From contig CM077665.1 of assembly GCA_039707655.1 (NCBI GenBank), positions 442,989,531 to 443,053,530 on the forward strand: a DNA stretch of 64,000 nt, in the 5' to 3' direction. This DNA comes from Elymus sibiricus (taxonomy: Eukaryota; Streptophyta; Magnoliopsida; Poales; Poaceae). Under the pieces are notes generated by a model. That model searched no databases and was not told the origin of the DNA. It saw nothing but the letters and a program-made list of their open reading frames with translations. A program made the translations under genes and the position numbers. Position 1 is the first letter of the stretch. Each line of letters begins with the position of its first letter. Positions 34,699 to 44,837 of this stretch are shown here, piece after piece.

Positions 34699-36339
34699 CA
34701 CACAAATGAGTATCTATAGGGAGTAGACAAGTTCATGGAGTTTGCTTTTATGAATTCAACAAATTGAAACAGAATCTTTTGTCCTTTCAAGATATGTTTG
34801 AACTCTAAATGGAAAACAGTAACTAAAGTACGTGAACATTTGATATGTGATGGTTTCATGGAGGGGTATCATACATGGTTGTTTCATGGAGAATCTAGCC
34901 ACTCTTGCCCAAATATTGAGGGGGTAGAAGTAGAGACTTCACCAGAAGATAATGAATTAGCTGATTTCTTGCGAGACATAGCTTGTGGATTAGATGATGG
35001 GGGGGTGTTGGACGAGAACAATGAGGATAGTAACAACCCTGGGACGCATGTTGATGCTGATATCAAGGCTTATTTGAAGATGGCCGATGATGAAAATAAA
35101 GAGCTATACCCTGGGTGTAAAAACTTCTCAAAATTGCGTTTTATTATCAAATTGCTCCACATCAAACTTCTTGGACGATGTGTGACAAAAGTTTTGATAT
35201 GGTGCTTGAGTTACATAGTGATGCATTCCTCAAAGGTTCACCACTTCCCAAAACTTTCAATTAGGCTAAGAAATAGTTAAATCAATTGGGCTTGGGTATG
35301 TTAATATTCATGCGTGTGAAAATGATTGTGTACTATTCAGAAATGAATTTGATATGGAGAATCAGTGTCCAAAATGTAAAACTTTAAGGTGGAAATCAGA
35401 AAAGAAGAGTTCTGATGGGAGAAGGGTACATAGAATTCCTAAAAAGGTTCTTCGCTATTTTCCTATTAAAAGAAGGCTTCAAAGGTATTTTATGTCTGCT
35501 AAAACTGCAACTGACATGAGGTGGCATGACGAATAACATACCAAAGATGGTTTGATTAGGTGCCCAGCTGATGCTATTTTCTGGAAGGATTTTGATTCCA
35601 AACATCCACTAATTGGTAATGACAGTCACAATTTTAGGTTGGCTGCAACAAGAGATGGCCTTAATCCATTTAGGTCAACGAGGAGTACCTACAGTATTTG
35701 GCCAGTCATTTTGATTCCATACAACCTTCCTCATATGATGTGCATGAAGCGGCCTAATTTCATCCTTTCTTTGCTCATTCCTGGCCCTAAGGCACCTGGT
35801 GGAGTTTTGGATGTCTATCTCGAGCCTTTAGTAGACGATCTAGTAGATATGTACTGTCATGGTGTGAAGACATTTGATGCTTCTAAGTCTGAAATATTTG
35901 ATCTTCGTGCTGCCATCCTTTGCACCATACATGACTTTCTAGGTTTAGACTACACTCATGGGTGTACTACCCAGGGTGAGCTAGCTTGTCCTGAGTGCCA
36001 TTCATTTACTTGTTCTCTACAATTAAAGAAGGGCGGCAAATATTGTTATATGGGACATCGTAGGTTCTTGTCATCCAACCATAAGTTTAGGTCTGATAAA
36101 AAGTTATTTGATGGCAAGTCAGAGCATAGGACAACACCTATACCTCTTACCGGTGAGGAAATTGATGATTTGACTGCAAATCTTGAAACATCCTTTGGAA
36201 AATATCCAGCTGCCAGGAAGACATGAAAGAGAAAATGCAAAGAAGGAGAATCGCCTCCCCTTTATAAAAGAAGAGATATGTGGTTTAAGCTGCCCTATTA
36301 GAAAGATCTGATGTTGCATCATAATTTTGATGTTATGCA
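34699..36339 (+). pseudogene. Outer CACTA TNP2 transposase, second block
   Basis: Resumes the gene begun at 2121: NEYL-stop-GVDKFMEFAFMNSTN, then NRILCPFKICLNSKWKT and VREHLICDGFMEGYHTWLF complete the Transpos_assoc domain. It continues LADFLRDIACGLDDGG and YPGCKNFSKLRFIIKLLHIK, then CPKCKTLRWKSEKK, RRVHRIPKKVLRYFPIKRRL, DGLNPFRSTRSTYSIWPV, GPKAPGGVLDVYLEPLVDDL (Transposase_21), AAILCTIHDFLGL, CPECH and YMGHRRFL, ending FDVMH at 36339. Stops lie near 34715, 34766, 35278, 35534, 36223 and 36298, and there is at least one frame change near 35270. The Tat-like element interrupts the DVMHIEKN motif itself; the rest is at 44838. Confidence 0.88.
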
Positions 36340-37180
36340 TGTTGGAAATCGGGCTCCGCACAACCAAGAAGGTTCGAACTCCGCGGCGTGTGCGAAGATC
36401 CTTCCCAGCTCAAGTCACAAGCTTGCCACCCCACGGCCAAGCCTTGTTGAATGCGAGCGAGCGAAGTAGAAGATGGACACAGCGATTTACCAAGGTCCGG
36501 GCCACCTTGCGGTGTAAAACCCTACTCCTGCTTTGGTGGATTGGCCTCACGAGGAGGTTTGGGGATGAACTGGTACAGTGGTTGAGCGACCTCGCGAGGG
36601 CTCTCAGGTGAAGGTGGATCCATCTGTCTCCTCCTCCTCTACGGTGGAGGCTGATGCCTATTTATAACGGCCTTGGTCCTCTTCCCTCATCGCACAGGCG
36701 GGAAGGGATCCCACAACGGACAAATTTGAAAGGGGACAAGAAGTACATCTTATCCCGACTAAAGGTGGTCTTTGCCTGCGTGACACAGAGGTGGGCTCGG
36801 CGATGACATCCGTCCTGCCGAGCTCGTGGTCTCGGTATTGTTGCACCGAAACGGAAACCTTTGGGGGATTCCTTGGGAACCCGCGTCCGTCCTTGCCTCC
36901 TTAGCACAAAAGGGGAAATTGTCCCCTCTGCGCTCGCTGGCGCCCGCCTGGCCTTGGTCGTCATGGCTCACGTCATCCTAGCCTCATGAGGCCGGGCACT
37001 GCATAGGAATCTCCGCTCCTCAAGGAGCAGCTTGGAGAGGCCGCTCCTCCGAAGGTCTTGGCGTCGTTCTCCTCACGAGGCCAGGGCCCTCGCGAAGGTC
37101 TTGTCCTAGGGGGTCCGCTGCCGGGCCATACCGGGCTATCGAGGTGGGCCACGCGCTGGGCCACAGGCAGGCAGGTCTGG

Positions 37181-37576
37181 TGTAACGCCCCGGACACACC
37201 CGCCGGTGGTCGTTACTCCTGGCGGGATCTAGACTGGCCCCACAGATCAATACTAGTCTTTTCTGCGTACTTTGTCCTCACTCATGCGCACCCGGGACCA
37301 ACTTCCCGGTCGGTCACCCATCCTAGAACTACTCGAAGCCAAACACGCTTAACCTGGGAGTTCTGTCAACTTCCCGGCCGGTCACCCATCCTAGAACTAC
37401 TCCAAGCCAAGCTTAACCTGGGAGTTCTGTCAACTTCCCGGTCGGTCACCCATCCTAGAACTACTCCAAGCTAAGCACGCTTAACCTGGGAGTTCTGTTC
37501 GAATGGGCTCCCGGAAAAGAAGGAATTCCTTATTGATATGAGTAGTCTATCATCCCTAATATGCCAGGCTATCACA
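37181..37576 (-). repeat. Cassandra 3' LTR with three tandem 5S-like domains
   Basis: 396 bp versus 264 bp in the partner LTR. The excess is two extra copies of the 5S-like block (units 37299-37366, 37367-37430, 37431-37498). Confidence 0.92.
37299..37498 (-). repeat. Tandem 5S-rRNA-derived domains (x3) in Cassandra LTR
   Basis: Each unit, on the minus strand, reads AGAACTCCCAGGTTAAGCGTGCTTGG and then GGATGGGTGACC. This matches the middle and 3' part of plant 5S rRNA (AGAACTCCGAAGTTAAGCGTGC...GGATGGGTGACC), the segment holding the A box, intermediate element and C box of the RNA polymerase III internal promoter. Units are 68, 64 and 68 bp; the middle one has lost four bases around CACG. I see no continuation into the 5' part of 5S rRNA. 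Confidence 0.9.
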
Positions 37577-37756
37577 TACACCCCCACTCAGAGGAACCGA
37601 CGTCCTCGTCGGGTCATAGGAACGTTCCCTCTTGGCACAAACGTCTATGCATCCAGTCCAGTACATGTGTCATGCCGGGTGCCACGATGGGTCACAAACC
37701 TCATGAACAACATGACCGCACACCTGTCCGCTAACATCCATTCAACCGCGAGGGTC

Positions 37757-37770
37757 GGCTCTGATACCAA
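37757..37770 (-). promoter_or_regulatory. Primer-binding site of Cassandra
   Basis: Minus-strand TTGGTATCAGAGCC, complementary to initiator Met-tRNA, two bases from the 5' LTR end at 37773. Confidence 0.88.
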
Positions 37771-37772
37771 CT

Positions 37773-38036
37773 TGTAACGCCCCGGACACACCCGCCGGTG
37801 GTCGTTACTCCTGGCGGGATCTAGACTGGCCCCACGCATCAATACTAGTCTTTTCTGCGCACTTTATCCTCACTCATGCGCACCCGGGACCAACTTCCCG
37901 GTCGGTCACCCATCCTAGAACTACTCCAAGCCAAGCACGCTTAACCTAGGAGTTCTGTTCGAATGGGCTCGAGAAAAAGAAGGAATTCCTCATTGATATG
38001 AGTAGTCTATCATCCCTAATATGCCAGGCTATCACA
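37773..38036 (-). repeat. Cassandra 5' LTR with one 5S-like domain
   Basis: 264 bp with a single 5S-derived block at 37891-37958. Apart from the extra units it is closely similar to the other LTR. Confidence 0.92.
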
Positions 38037-38363
38037 TCTGGGTACCCCCGATCCCAGAACGCCGACAGTAGCCCCCGGGCCCAAGGCGCGCTCGGGCTGG
38101 CTTCGGGGCAAAGCCAAGGAAGGAAGGACGAAGCGCCGTGGGCCCTAACCGCCTGCGGGCCAGGCGCGAAACGTGGCGCACGACGGTACGCGGACGCCTC
38201 CACTTCCCCACGTTTCCTCGGCAACCGCCCTTGCTGACAAAACCTGGCGCACGCAACAGGGCCATCATTGCCCCACCTCGTGCCTGCCTCCTGCTCCTCC
38301 TTCCTCGGCAAGCTCGCACCTTCCTCGTCGGATCTCGCGCTTGCTTCAATCTGCCCCTCCGCC

Positions 38364-40463
38364 ATGGTTCCCAAGAAGAAAAGGGGCAAGACCTCGATGG
38401 CGTCGTAGCCCCGGCCGGGAACGGAGCCCGCGCTGGGCCGGTCTTCCGTGCTCAATCTTGAAGGGCTGGACAAGGTCTGGCTGGCAATCACCGCCAACAC
38501 CAATGAGTGGAGTAGCGACGAAGATCTGGCCCTCCTCTCGGCTTTCAGTTGATCTGGAGGCCACAACCATCCCCCTTCATCTTCACGCCCTCTTCACCGG
38601 CTTGCTACCGCCGTTTTCAGACTTCTTCAATGTCGTGCTCGCGCACTACCAAGTCTATAAATTGCATCTCGACCCTAGGTCCATCGTCCTCCTCTCCACC
38701 TTCGCGTTCTTGTGCGAGGCCTTCGTGGGCATCTCCCCATCCGTGGCCCTGCTCCACCACTTCTTCTCCCTCCAGATGGTCGCCAGCGTGCAGTGCTCGG
38801 GGTGTGTGTCGCCTCGAGCGGCGAACGCGATGGCGGGTGCAGCCCTTGATGCCGATCTTCATCCGAACGCGGAGGGTTTCCGGAGGCAGTGGGTGTATGT
38901 CGACGCCGCAGTGTACAACCCCCTGCTCCAAACTCCGGCGGCCCCCGCGGAGCCGAGTCCCGGTTGGGAGCATGCGAAGCTCGTTGACCCGCATCTCGCG
39001 CGGGTTATGGCCAGGTTGGCTGACCTGAAGAAGGCGGGTGTAACGATGGCGATGGTGGCGAGGAAGTTCATCCGTCGGCGCATTGCTCCCCTCCAGCGCC
39101 ATTCTCGCCCCATGTGGGCCTTTACAGGCCCCGACGACGCCATGAGACTCCAAGTGCATTCCCTTCCTTCCAATGCGTTGCGCGAGGTGCTCCGCCTCTT
39201 GACCGGAGGAGAGCCCGCCGCACTTCCTCTGGAGGAGCTCCCCTTGTACAATTATACGAACGGGGGAGCCTTCGCCCAGAAGATGCCGCGCTTCGACGAG
39301 TGGGGGCTGCTTCCCGAGGACCACGTGGGACCTCGCGACGACCTCCTCTTGGTGGCCCCGGGACCTGGGGGCCTTGAGGCCAGTGTCCCTCACGTAGCCA
39401 CGGATGAGCGCCCTGAGCCGCACGTCTCCCGAGGATCCGCCTTGGCCCCTCCAAGCAGTGAAGGTGACGCTTCGCCCGGACGCTCGACCGCCGCCCCTGC
39501 CGCAGGGTGCCATGTGCCTGACATCAGTGAGCCGTCTCTCGACCCCCGCATCTGCCGGAAGAGGAAAGAGCCTGAAGGCCCCAACAGCCCGGCCCCGAGG
39601 GCCCTGAGGAAGAGGAAGTGGATCGCCATAGACGAGTAAGCACCCGACCTTCCTTGATTTCCGCGTGATGTGCACCTCTGAACTTTTGCTCCTCAGGTCC
39701 CCTCTTGACGAAGGAACAAGCGCACCTCCGCCACCACCTCCCGAAGGCGCCGGATCTGCGGCGGCCCCGTGCCTCGCGAGCCGCGTGACTGTGCGCGAGG
39801 AGGCAACCGTACTTGGGCCCAAGCGGTCCCTGGGGAGCCTCGGGCCGGAGTTTTCGGTGTTCCTCTTCAGGCTTGGCCTCCGGCTTGCGAGGGCAGGGCC
39901 GCGGCTTCCCCTGGCGATTCTTCCCGGCGACTGGACGCCTGGGGCATTGGCGCCTTCTTCGAGCGGGGGGGGGGGGGGGGGCGAGTTCCCACGGGGCCCA
40001 GCCCCGAGCTGGAGGGCCGAACGGTGGACCCTCGGCCCCCGGATCCCCGCTGGAGACGGGTGGGCCTTCACATGCCTTCCCTGCCGACCGGGGAGCGGAG
40101 GAAAACCCTCGCCGAGCGCTGGAGCTCGCTTGCGGTTGCAGCGCCACCCAGCACGGCCTCCTTCAAGGCGCGGTGAGCGCGCTAGGCCGCCTCGGGGCCG
40201 AGCTTAATGACATCAACGCATGCCTTGAGGTGGAACGCTCGGGCCTGGCGCGCGAGTGGCGCTGGCTCGAGGTCGCCATCAACCTCGGTCGTCTACAACG
40301 CGAGCACGCTCGCACGGGAGCCGAAGAGTCCCTTGCCGTGGCGAGGGAGGCCCGCGATCGTGCCCTTGAGGAGGCCCAGGCCGCGGACTGCCGGCGCGAG
40401 GCTGCAGAGAAGGGCGGGGAAGAGCTTCAGGCTTCTAATGCCGCCCTTGAGTGGCAAGTTTAG
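38364..40463 (+). pseudogene. Antisense ORF of the Tat-like element (putative gypsy type transposon domain, PF04195-like)
   Basis: Runs opposite to the LTR polarity. ATG at 38364 opens MVPKKKRGKTSMAS then a TAG; the frame continues with VLNLEGLDKVWLAITANTNEW, shifts near 38550 and then holds a long stretch: FTGLLPPFSDFFNVVLAHY and KLHLDPRSIVLLSTFAFLCEA, then GISPSVALLHHFFSLQ, the pattern of the plant PF04195 domain. The exon ends ...RKRKWIAID at 39635; a textbook intron (GTAAG at 39636, CTCAG ending at 39696) joins it to SPLDEGTSAPPPPPPEG. Past a G-run (39965-39980, frame changed) comes a coiled-coil-like tail, LNDINACLEVERSGL through AREARDRALEEAQAADCRRE, ending with TAG at 40461. The function of these proteins is unknown. 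It is damaged by one stop and at least two frameshifts. Confidence 0.7.
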
Positions 40464-40554
40464 GCGCGTAAGGCCGCGCTCGCCGCCTCGGCGGGCGGGC
40501 CGTCCACGGGCGAGGCGAGGTTCCGCACGCTCGAAAACATCCATCTTCCTCCAC
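40464..40554. other. Short tail of antisense ORF up to the copia-like fragment
   Basis: After the stop the same frame still reads ARKAALAASAGGP and ARFRTLENIHLPPR, so the ancestral frame was probably longer. Confidence 0.5.
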
Positions 40555-42119
40555 GGTGATTAAACCGAAGCAATGGAGACCAATGCTCTGATACCAATTG
40601 TGGGATCACTAGAAGAGTGTCTAGAGGGGGGGGTGAATAGACTACAAGCAGGAATTTAAAACCTAACCTTTTCCCAAGTTAATTGGTTGGCAGATTTTAA
40701 CAATTAAAAGCTAGTCTAGCACACCCTACACATGCAAGTCAACAAGTGTGGCAGCGGAAAGTAAAGACATTGCACATGAAGTAAAGAGTTGAGATAGGGA
40801 GATCAAACGCATGAGGGACACGAATTTTTTTCCCGTGGTTCCGATAGGTGGTGCTATCGTACGTCCACGTTTATGGAGTCTTCAACCCACGGAGGGTAAC
40901 GGTCGCGAGAGTCCACGGAGGGCTCCACCCATAAGGGTCCACGAAGTAGCAACCTTGACTATTCCATAACGGCTTCCGTCCACGACGGACTAGCCTCAAT
41001 ATGGGTAGATCATCACGAAGTAGGCAATCCCCTTGCCCGTACAAACTTCTTGGTTCAACTCCACAACACGAAGTAGGAGGCTCCCAAGCGACACCTAACC
41101 AATCTAGGAGGCACCACCCTCCAAAAGGTAATAGGTTCGGTAATGACGATGAACTCCTTGCTCTTGTGCTTCAAGATGATAGACTCCTCAACACACAATC
41201 ACTCTCTCACAGATTTGGCTTGGTAGAAGAGATGGGATTGGTGGAAAGCAACTTGGGGAGGCTAGAGATCAAGATTCATATGGTTGGAATGGAATGGCAT
41301 GATCTCAACACATGAGTAGGTGGCTCTCTCTCAGAAAATATGATGGGGCAAGTATGGAATAGTTCTGAGTGCTTCTCTGTCGAGTAGGTGGTGGTGAAGG
41401 GGTATATATAGGCATCTCCAAAAATCCAACCGTTACACCTAAAGTGACTAACTCGGTGACACCGATGTGTGAATCTCGGTGGTACCGAGTTGCTCCAAAG
41501 GTAGCAACTTTTGAATCTCGGTGAGACAGATATATAAATCTCGGTTGCACCGATTAGGTGACCAACGGTCAGATTGCCAATCTCGGTGACGCCGATCCAA
41601 CAAACTCGGTGGTACTGATTTTGTGAATCGAGGTAACAGAAAGTTGGCAACCCAAACTCGGTGGCACCGAAGTGGAATCGGTTTCACCGATGTGCTAGGG
41701 TTTGGCATGGGTCTGTCTGGGTTTGAGAATCGGTGGCACCGAGTGGAAATGTTGGTTGCACCGATTTTGGATATTTGACTTTGGACAGACTTTTGTGGAA
41801 GAGCTTGTGGGTGTTTTTGGTGACTATCACTTGTGCACGTATGAGCATTTTGTTCACCAACACTACATTACCCCCTTTTAATAGTATTGGCTTTCCTATG
41901 GACTCAAAGTGATTTCTCACAAAGTAAAATGTAGAGTCCTCTTGCTTGAAGCTTTGCCAATCCATTTCCTTGCATCTTGGGGTATCTCCACAATCTTTTT
42001 GCCAACCCTTCTTCCTCTATGGACTTTTATCTGAAATACACTAGGTAGAAATATTAGTCCAAGAGACAATGTATGTTGTCATGAATTATCAAAACCACCA
42101 AGGGAGCATGTTGTGCTTT
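40555..42119 (-). mobile_element. LTR plus primer site of a copia-like element (fragment)
   Basis: On the minus strand an LTR runs from TGAAAGCACAACATGC (42119) to AGTGATCCCACA (40599) and is followed by ATTGGTATCAGAGC (40598-40585), a Met-tRNA primer site, and about 30 more interior bases. The rest of the element is missing and no target duplication can be recognised, so this is a 5' end fragment. The LTR is 1,521 bp. The order LTR then PBS is seen; copia affiliation is a guess from the ATTGGTATCAGAGC form. Confidence 0.72.
41446..41766. repeat. Array of TCGGTGNNACCGA short palindromes inside the LTR
   Basis: About ten copies of TCGGTGNNACCGA or half-sites in 320 bp, for example near 41454, 41499, 41586, 41610, 41660, 41675 and 41731, spaced 15-50 bp. 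Each is a 13-bp imperfect palindrome. They lie in the LTR of the copia-like fragment, downstream (minus strand) of its start. Confidence 0.8.
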
Positions 42120-42833
42120 CACTGTGACCTGGGCACTCGGGGGAGGCCCTCAACACCGCTGGGGCTGGCTCAACGTGCACACTGTGCCCAGCCCCTGCTC
42201 GCAGGGTGCGAGAGAAAGAGAGAGAGAGAGAGCTGGTAAGGAGAAATGAGACTCAAGACGGGAAATGCTGCAAGGAGAAAAGTTCCCACCCCTCTTTTCG
42301 AATAAAGACGTGAAAACTTCAAATTTTATTCCAAAAAATGGCAAATTCGGTAACAGAAGAGAGCAAAGAACAGCCGCGTCCGGCATCTAAGCTAGTCTTC
42401 CCCCCAGCGCGGAGCGTGTGGCTTCCACTAGGCGTGGGCATACTCGTTGAAAGACCGTGTCGTCCGCCAGCGCAGAGCATGGGGCTTCCACTTGGGCGTG
42501 GGTGGGAACTCCTCCGCGTCCTCGGGGGCTCCGGGCATATACAACCCACTCATTATTACGTGAGAGTGTCACGGGTGAAGCCAGGGGAGGCGTAGGGTGC
42601 TCCATGCCTCCAGGGTGCGGAGCCCCTCCCTTGTCCCCAGGCGCGCGGCGGCAGGCCTGGAGCGCGTCAGGCTCCAAACGGGTCCTCCCGTGAGGCGGGA
42701 GCCCATGGGCATCCTTTCTGGGGAGGACCCGCTTCGGGACGAGATCTTTGGCTCCTGAGGGCCTGGAGGCGGACGCCGCCGCCGAGGTAGTGTCGCGACT
42801 CCTTGCCGAGGTGTCCGGGCGGCTTGTGCGGGC
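42120..42833 (-). other. Interior of the Tat-like element, no clear gene
   Basis: Holds a GA microsatellite (42211-42232), an AT-richer stretch and GC-rich sequence. Open minus-strand frames are low-complexity (Arg, Pro, Gly). Nothing recognisable as protease, RT, RNase H or integrase. Confidence 0.5.
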
Positions 42834-43112
42834 ACTCCACCCTCCGTCTCCAAGCAGGCAACGTCCGGCCTGGAGACATGGGCGAGTACTCCGCCCTCCG
42901 TCTCCAGGCGGGCCGCGCCCGGCCTGGAGACATGGGTGCCGGTTCCACCCTCCGTCTCCAGGCACGCGACGCCCGGACTGGAGACATGGGCGCCTTTTCC
43001 ACCCTCCGTCCCCAGGAAGGCGATGCCCGGCCTGGAGACCTGGGCGCCTGTTCCACCCTCCGTCTCTAGGCATGCGACGCCCCGGCCTGGAGACATGGGC
43101 GCCTGCTTGTGA
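42834..43112. repeat. 54-bp tandem minisatellite
   Basis: CCCTCCGTCTCC starts at 42840, 42894, 42948, 43002 (as CCCTCCGTCCCC) and 43056, exactly 54 bp apart, so five units and a partial one. Fifty-four is a multiple of three, so an 18-residue repeat is kept in frame on the minus strand (SRPGVACLETEGG-like). Located in the interior of the Tat-like element. Confidence 0.92.
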
Positions 43113-43148
43113 TAGCCCCTAGCCTGAGGGCGTGCCTCGCGAGATTGC

Positions 43149-43931
43149 TCACGCCAGGCAACCCCACAAGGTTGACCTCGCGAGCTGACCTCGCGAGGCT
43201 GCTCGCGTCAGGCCTGAGCCGCCTGCGAGGACACGGATGTCCCATGGGGTGTCGACGTAGACGCGCGGCCCGCCGCCCATGTCGGGGGCGGCAGCCGCAT
43301 TGGGTGGCGCAGGGCGATGCTCGCCATGCATGGCCCGCACCTCCCGAAGCTACTCGATCGCGTTGGTGATGAACCCCCGTGAGCCTGGCGCCTCGCGCCG
43401 TGCTCCTTGCCTGCGGGGGCGCGCATCGTAGCACGCCTCCAAGCGGTGCCCTAGAGCCCCCCACGTCACGCCCGCCAGATCAGGAGCCCTCCAGGCGGAA
43501 GCCACCGAGCCCGTCCCGGGGAAGAGCACCGGGGCCTCGCCAGCAGCGTTGATGGGCTAGACGACGCAACCTAGCCAGTCGTCGTAGCGATCATTGGCGG
43601 GGCGGTAACGCAGCAGGTCGCGCGTCACGAGCAGCGCAGTCCGCGCATTCGCCGGCCTGCGGCGAGTGCGCGAGGATGATGCCGCGGTGAGGGCGAAGAA
43701 CGGAGTAGCGGCGCGGCCATTGCGCCATGCGGCGGGCAGCGGCAGCGAGTCCCGCTGCCCGTGAGCAGCCGAGTCGGTGGCAGCATTAGCCGCAAGAGGG
43801 GCGGAGCGCCGTGGAACGCCGCGGCCCACGGGAGCCATCTGGGCGATGCGAGCAACCCGGCGTTCAGCGCGAGCCCGGCGAGCTTTGGCCATGGGAGCGA
43901 TGAAGCGGAACTGGAGGTAGGATTCCGACAC
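43149..43931 (-). pseudogene. Leader and gag-like start of the Tat-like element
   Basis: On the minus strand an ATG near 43931 opens MSESYLQFRFIAPMAKARRA just after the primer site and runs 124 codons to a stop at 43557 (DWLGCVV). Further open frames downstream (to 43149) include GGGPRVYVDTPWDIRVLAGG. The frames are Ala/Arg-rich and I see no retrotrans_gag or zinc-knuckle pattern, so this may be only the 5' leader. The position directly after the primer site supports a truncated gag region. Confidence 0.35.
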
Positions 43932-43934
43932 GTC

Positions 43935-43952
43935 CCTTCCTGGCGCGCCAAA
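43935..43952 (-). promoter_or_regulatory. Primer-site region of the Tat-like element
   Basis: Minus-strand TTTGGCGCGCCAGGAAGG directly after the 5' LTR. The TGGCGCGCCAGG core is common at this position in Triticeae gypsy elements. Confidence 0.65.
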
Positions 43953-44832
43953 TGTCGGAAATCGGGCTCCGCAGACCCAAGAAGGTTCGAACTCTGGGGC
44001 GTGTGCGAAGATCCTTCCCAGCTCAAGTCACAAGCTCTCCACCCCACGGCCAAGCCTTGTCGAATGCGAGCGAGCGAAGTAGAATTTGGACACAGCTATT
44101 TACCCAGGTTCGGGCCACCTTGCGGTGTAAAACCCTACTCCTGCTTTGGTGGATTGGCCGCACGAGGAGGTTTGGGGATGAACTGGTACGGTGGTTGAGC
44201 GACCTCGCGAGGGCTCTCAGGTGAAGGTGGATCGATCTGTCTCCTCCTCCTCTACGGTGGAGGCTGATGCCTATTTATAGCGGCCTTGGTCCTCTTCCCT
44301 CATCGCACAGGCGGGAAGGGATCCCACAACAACCAAATTTGAAAGGGGACAAGAAGTACATCTTATCCTGACTAAAGGTGGTCCTCGCCTGCAAAGCTTC
44401 TGGGCATGACGCAGAGGTGGGCTCGGCAATTACATCCGTCCTGCCGAGCTCGTGGTCTCGGTCTTGTTGTACCGGAGCGGAAACCTTTGGGGCAATCCTA
44501 GGGAACCCGCGTTCGTCCTTGCCTCCTTAGCACAAAAGGGGAAACTGTCCCCTCTGTGCCCGCTGGCGCCCGCCTGGCCTTGGTCGTCATGGCTCACGTC
44601 ATCCGAGCCTCATGAGGCCTGGCACTGCATTGGAATCTCCGCTCCTTGAGGAGCGGCTTGGAGAGACCGCTCCTCCGGAGGTCTTGGTGTCGTTCTCCTC
44701 GCGAGGCCAGGGCCCTCGCAGAGGTCTTGTCCTGGGGGATCCGCTGCCGGGCCGTACCGGGCCGCCGAGGTGGGCCACGTGCTGGGCCGCAGGCAGGCAG
44801 GTCTGGGTACCCCCGATCCCAGAATGCCGACA
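43953..44832 (-). repeat. 5' LTR of the Tat-like element
   Basis: 880 bp, uninterrupted partner of 36340-38067. Read on the minus strand it starts TGTCGGCATTCTGGGATC and ends CCCGATTTCCGACA. Confidence 0.92.
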
Positions 44833-44837
44833 ACGCA

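Larger units (their letters stand above)
37181..38036 (-). mobile_element. Cassandra TRIM retrotransposon, TSD TCTGG
   Basis: An 856-bp element, TGTAACGCC...ATCACA on the plus strand, flanked by TCTGG at 37176-37180 and 38037-38041. It consists of two LTRs around about 196 bp of interior without coding capacity. On the minus strand the LTR starts TGTGATAGCC and carries a 5S-rRNA-like stretch; next to the 5' LTR is TTGGTATCAGAGCC, the Met-tRNA primer site. 5S-derived LTRs plus this primer site define Cassandra. It would depend on other elements for all proteins. Confidence 0.93.
36340..38067 (-). repeat. 3' LTR of the Tat-like element, interrupted by Cassandra
   Basis: After removing Cassandra and one TSD copy (861 bp) the LTR is 867 bp, close to the 880 bp of its partner. 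Reading is seamless across the insertion: gcaggcaggtctgg joins gtacccccgatcc, as in 44790-44818. Confidence 0.9.
36340..44832 (-). mobile_element. Non-autonomous Tat-like LTR retrotransposon with antisense ORF
   Basis: LTRs at 36340-38067 (containing Cassandra) and 43953-44832, both TGT(T/C)GG...GCCGACA on the plus strand. Flanks are ATGCA (36335-36339) and ACGCA (44833-44837), a 5-bp duplication with one transition. On the minus strand, TTTGGCGCGCCAGGAAGG (43952-43935) follows the 44-kb LTR, as a primer-site region should, and GCCCGGGGGCTAC directly precedes the other LTR as a polypurine-like tract, so the element reads on the minus strand. No protease, RT or integrase remains. A spliced ORF runs antisense next to the 3' LTR, as in Tat-lineage elements such as Grande and RIRE2. 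The lineage is inferred from that layout. Confidence 0.82.

Noticed and set aside
37299..37498. Functional 5S rRNA genes
   Set aside because: Only the 3' two thirds are present, diverged, and the units lie inside a TG...CA element with target duplication and primer site, hence Cassandra and not rDNA.
37299..37498. CRISPR-like array because of regular repeats
   Set aside because: Units are directly adjacent without unique spacers, in a plant genome.
38617..40147. Long minus-strand open frames opposite the antisense ORF
   Set aside because: High GC removes stops in all frames. Only the plus-strand frame has recognisable domain text and intron borders.
43625..44053. 142-codon minus-strand frame crossing the LTR border
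   Set aside because: It spans the LTR/primer-site junction and shows no family pattern.
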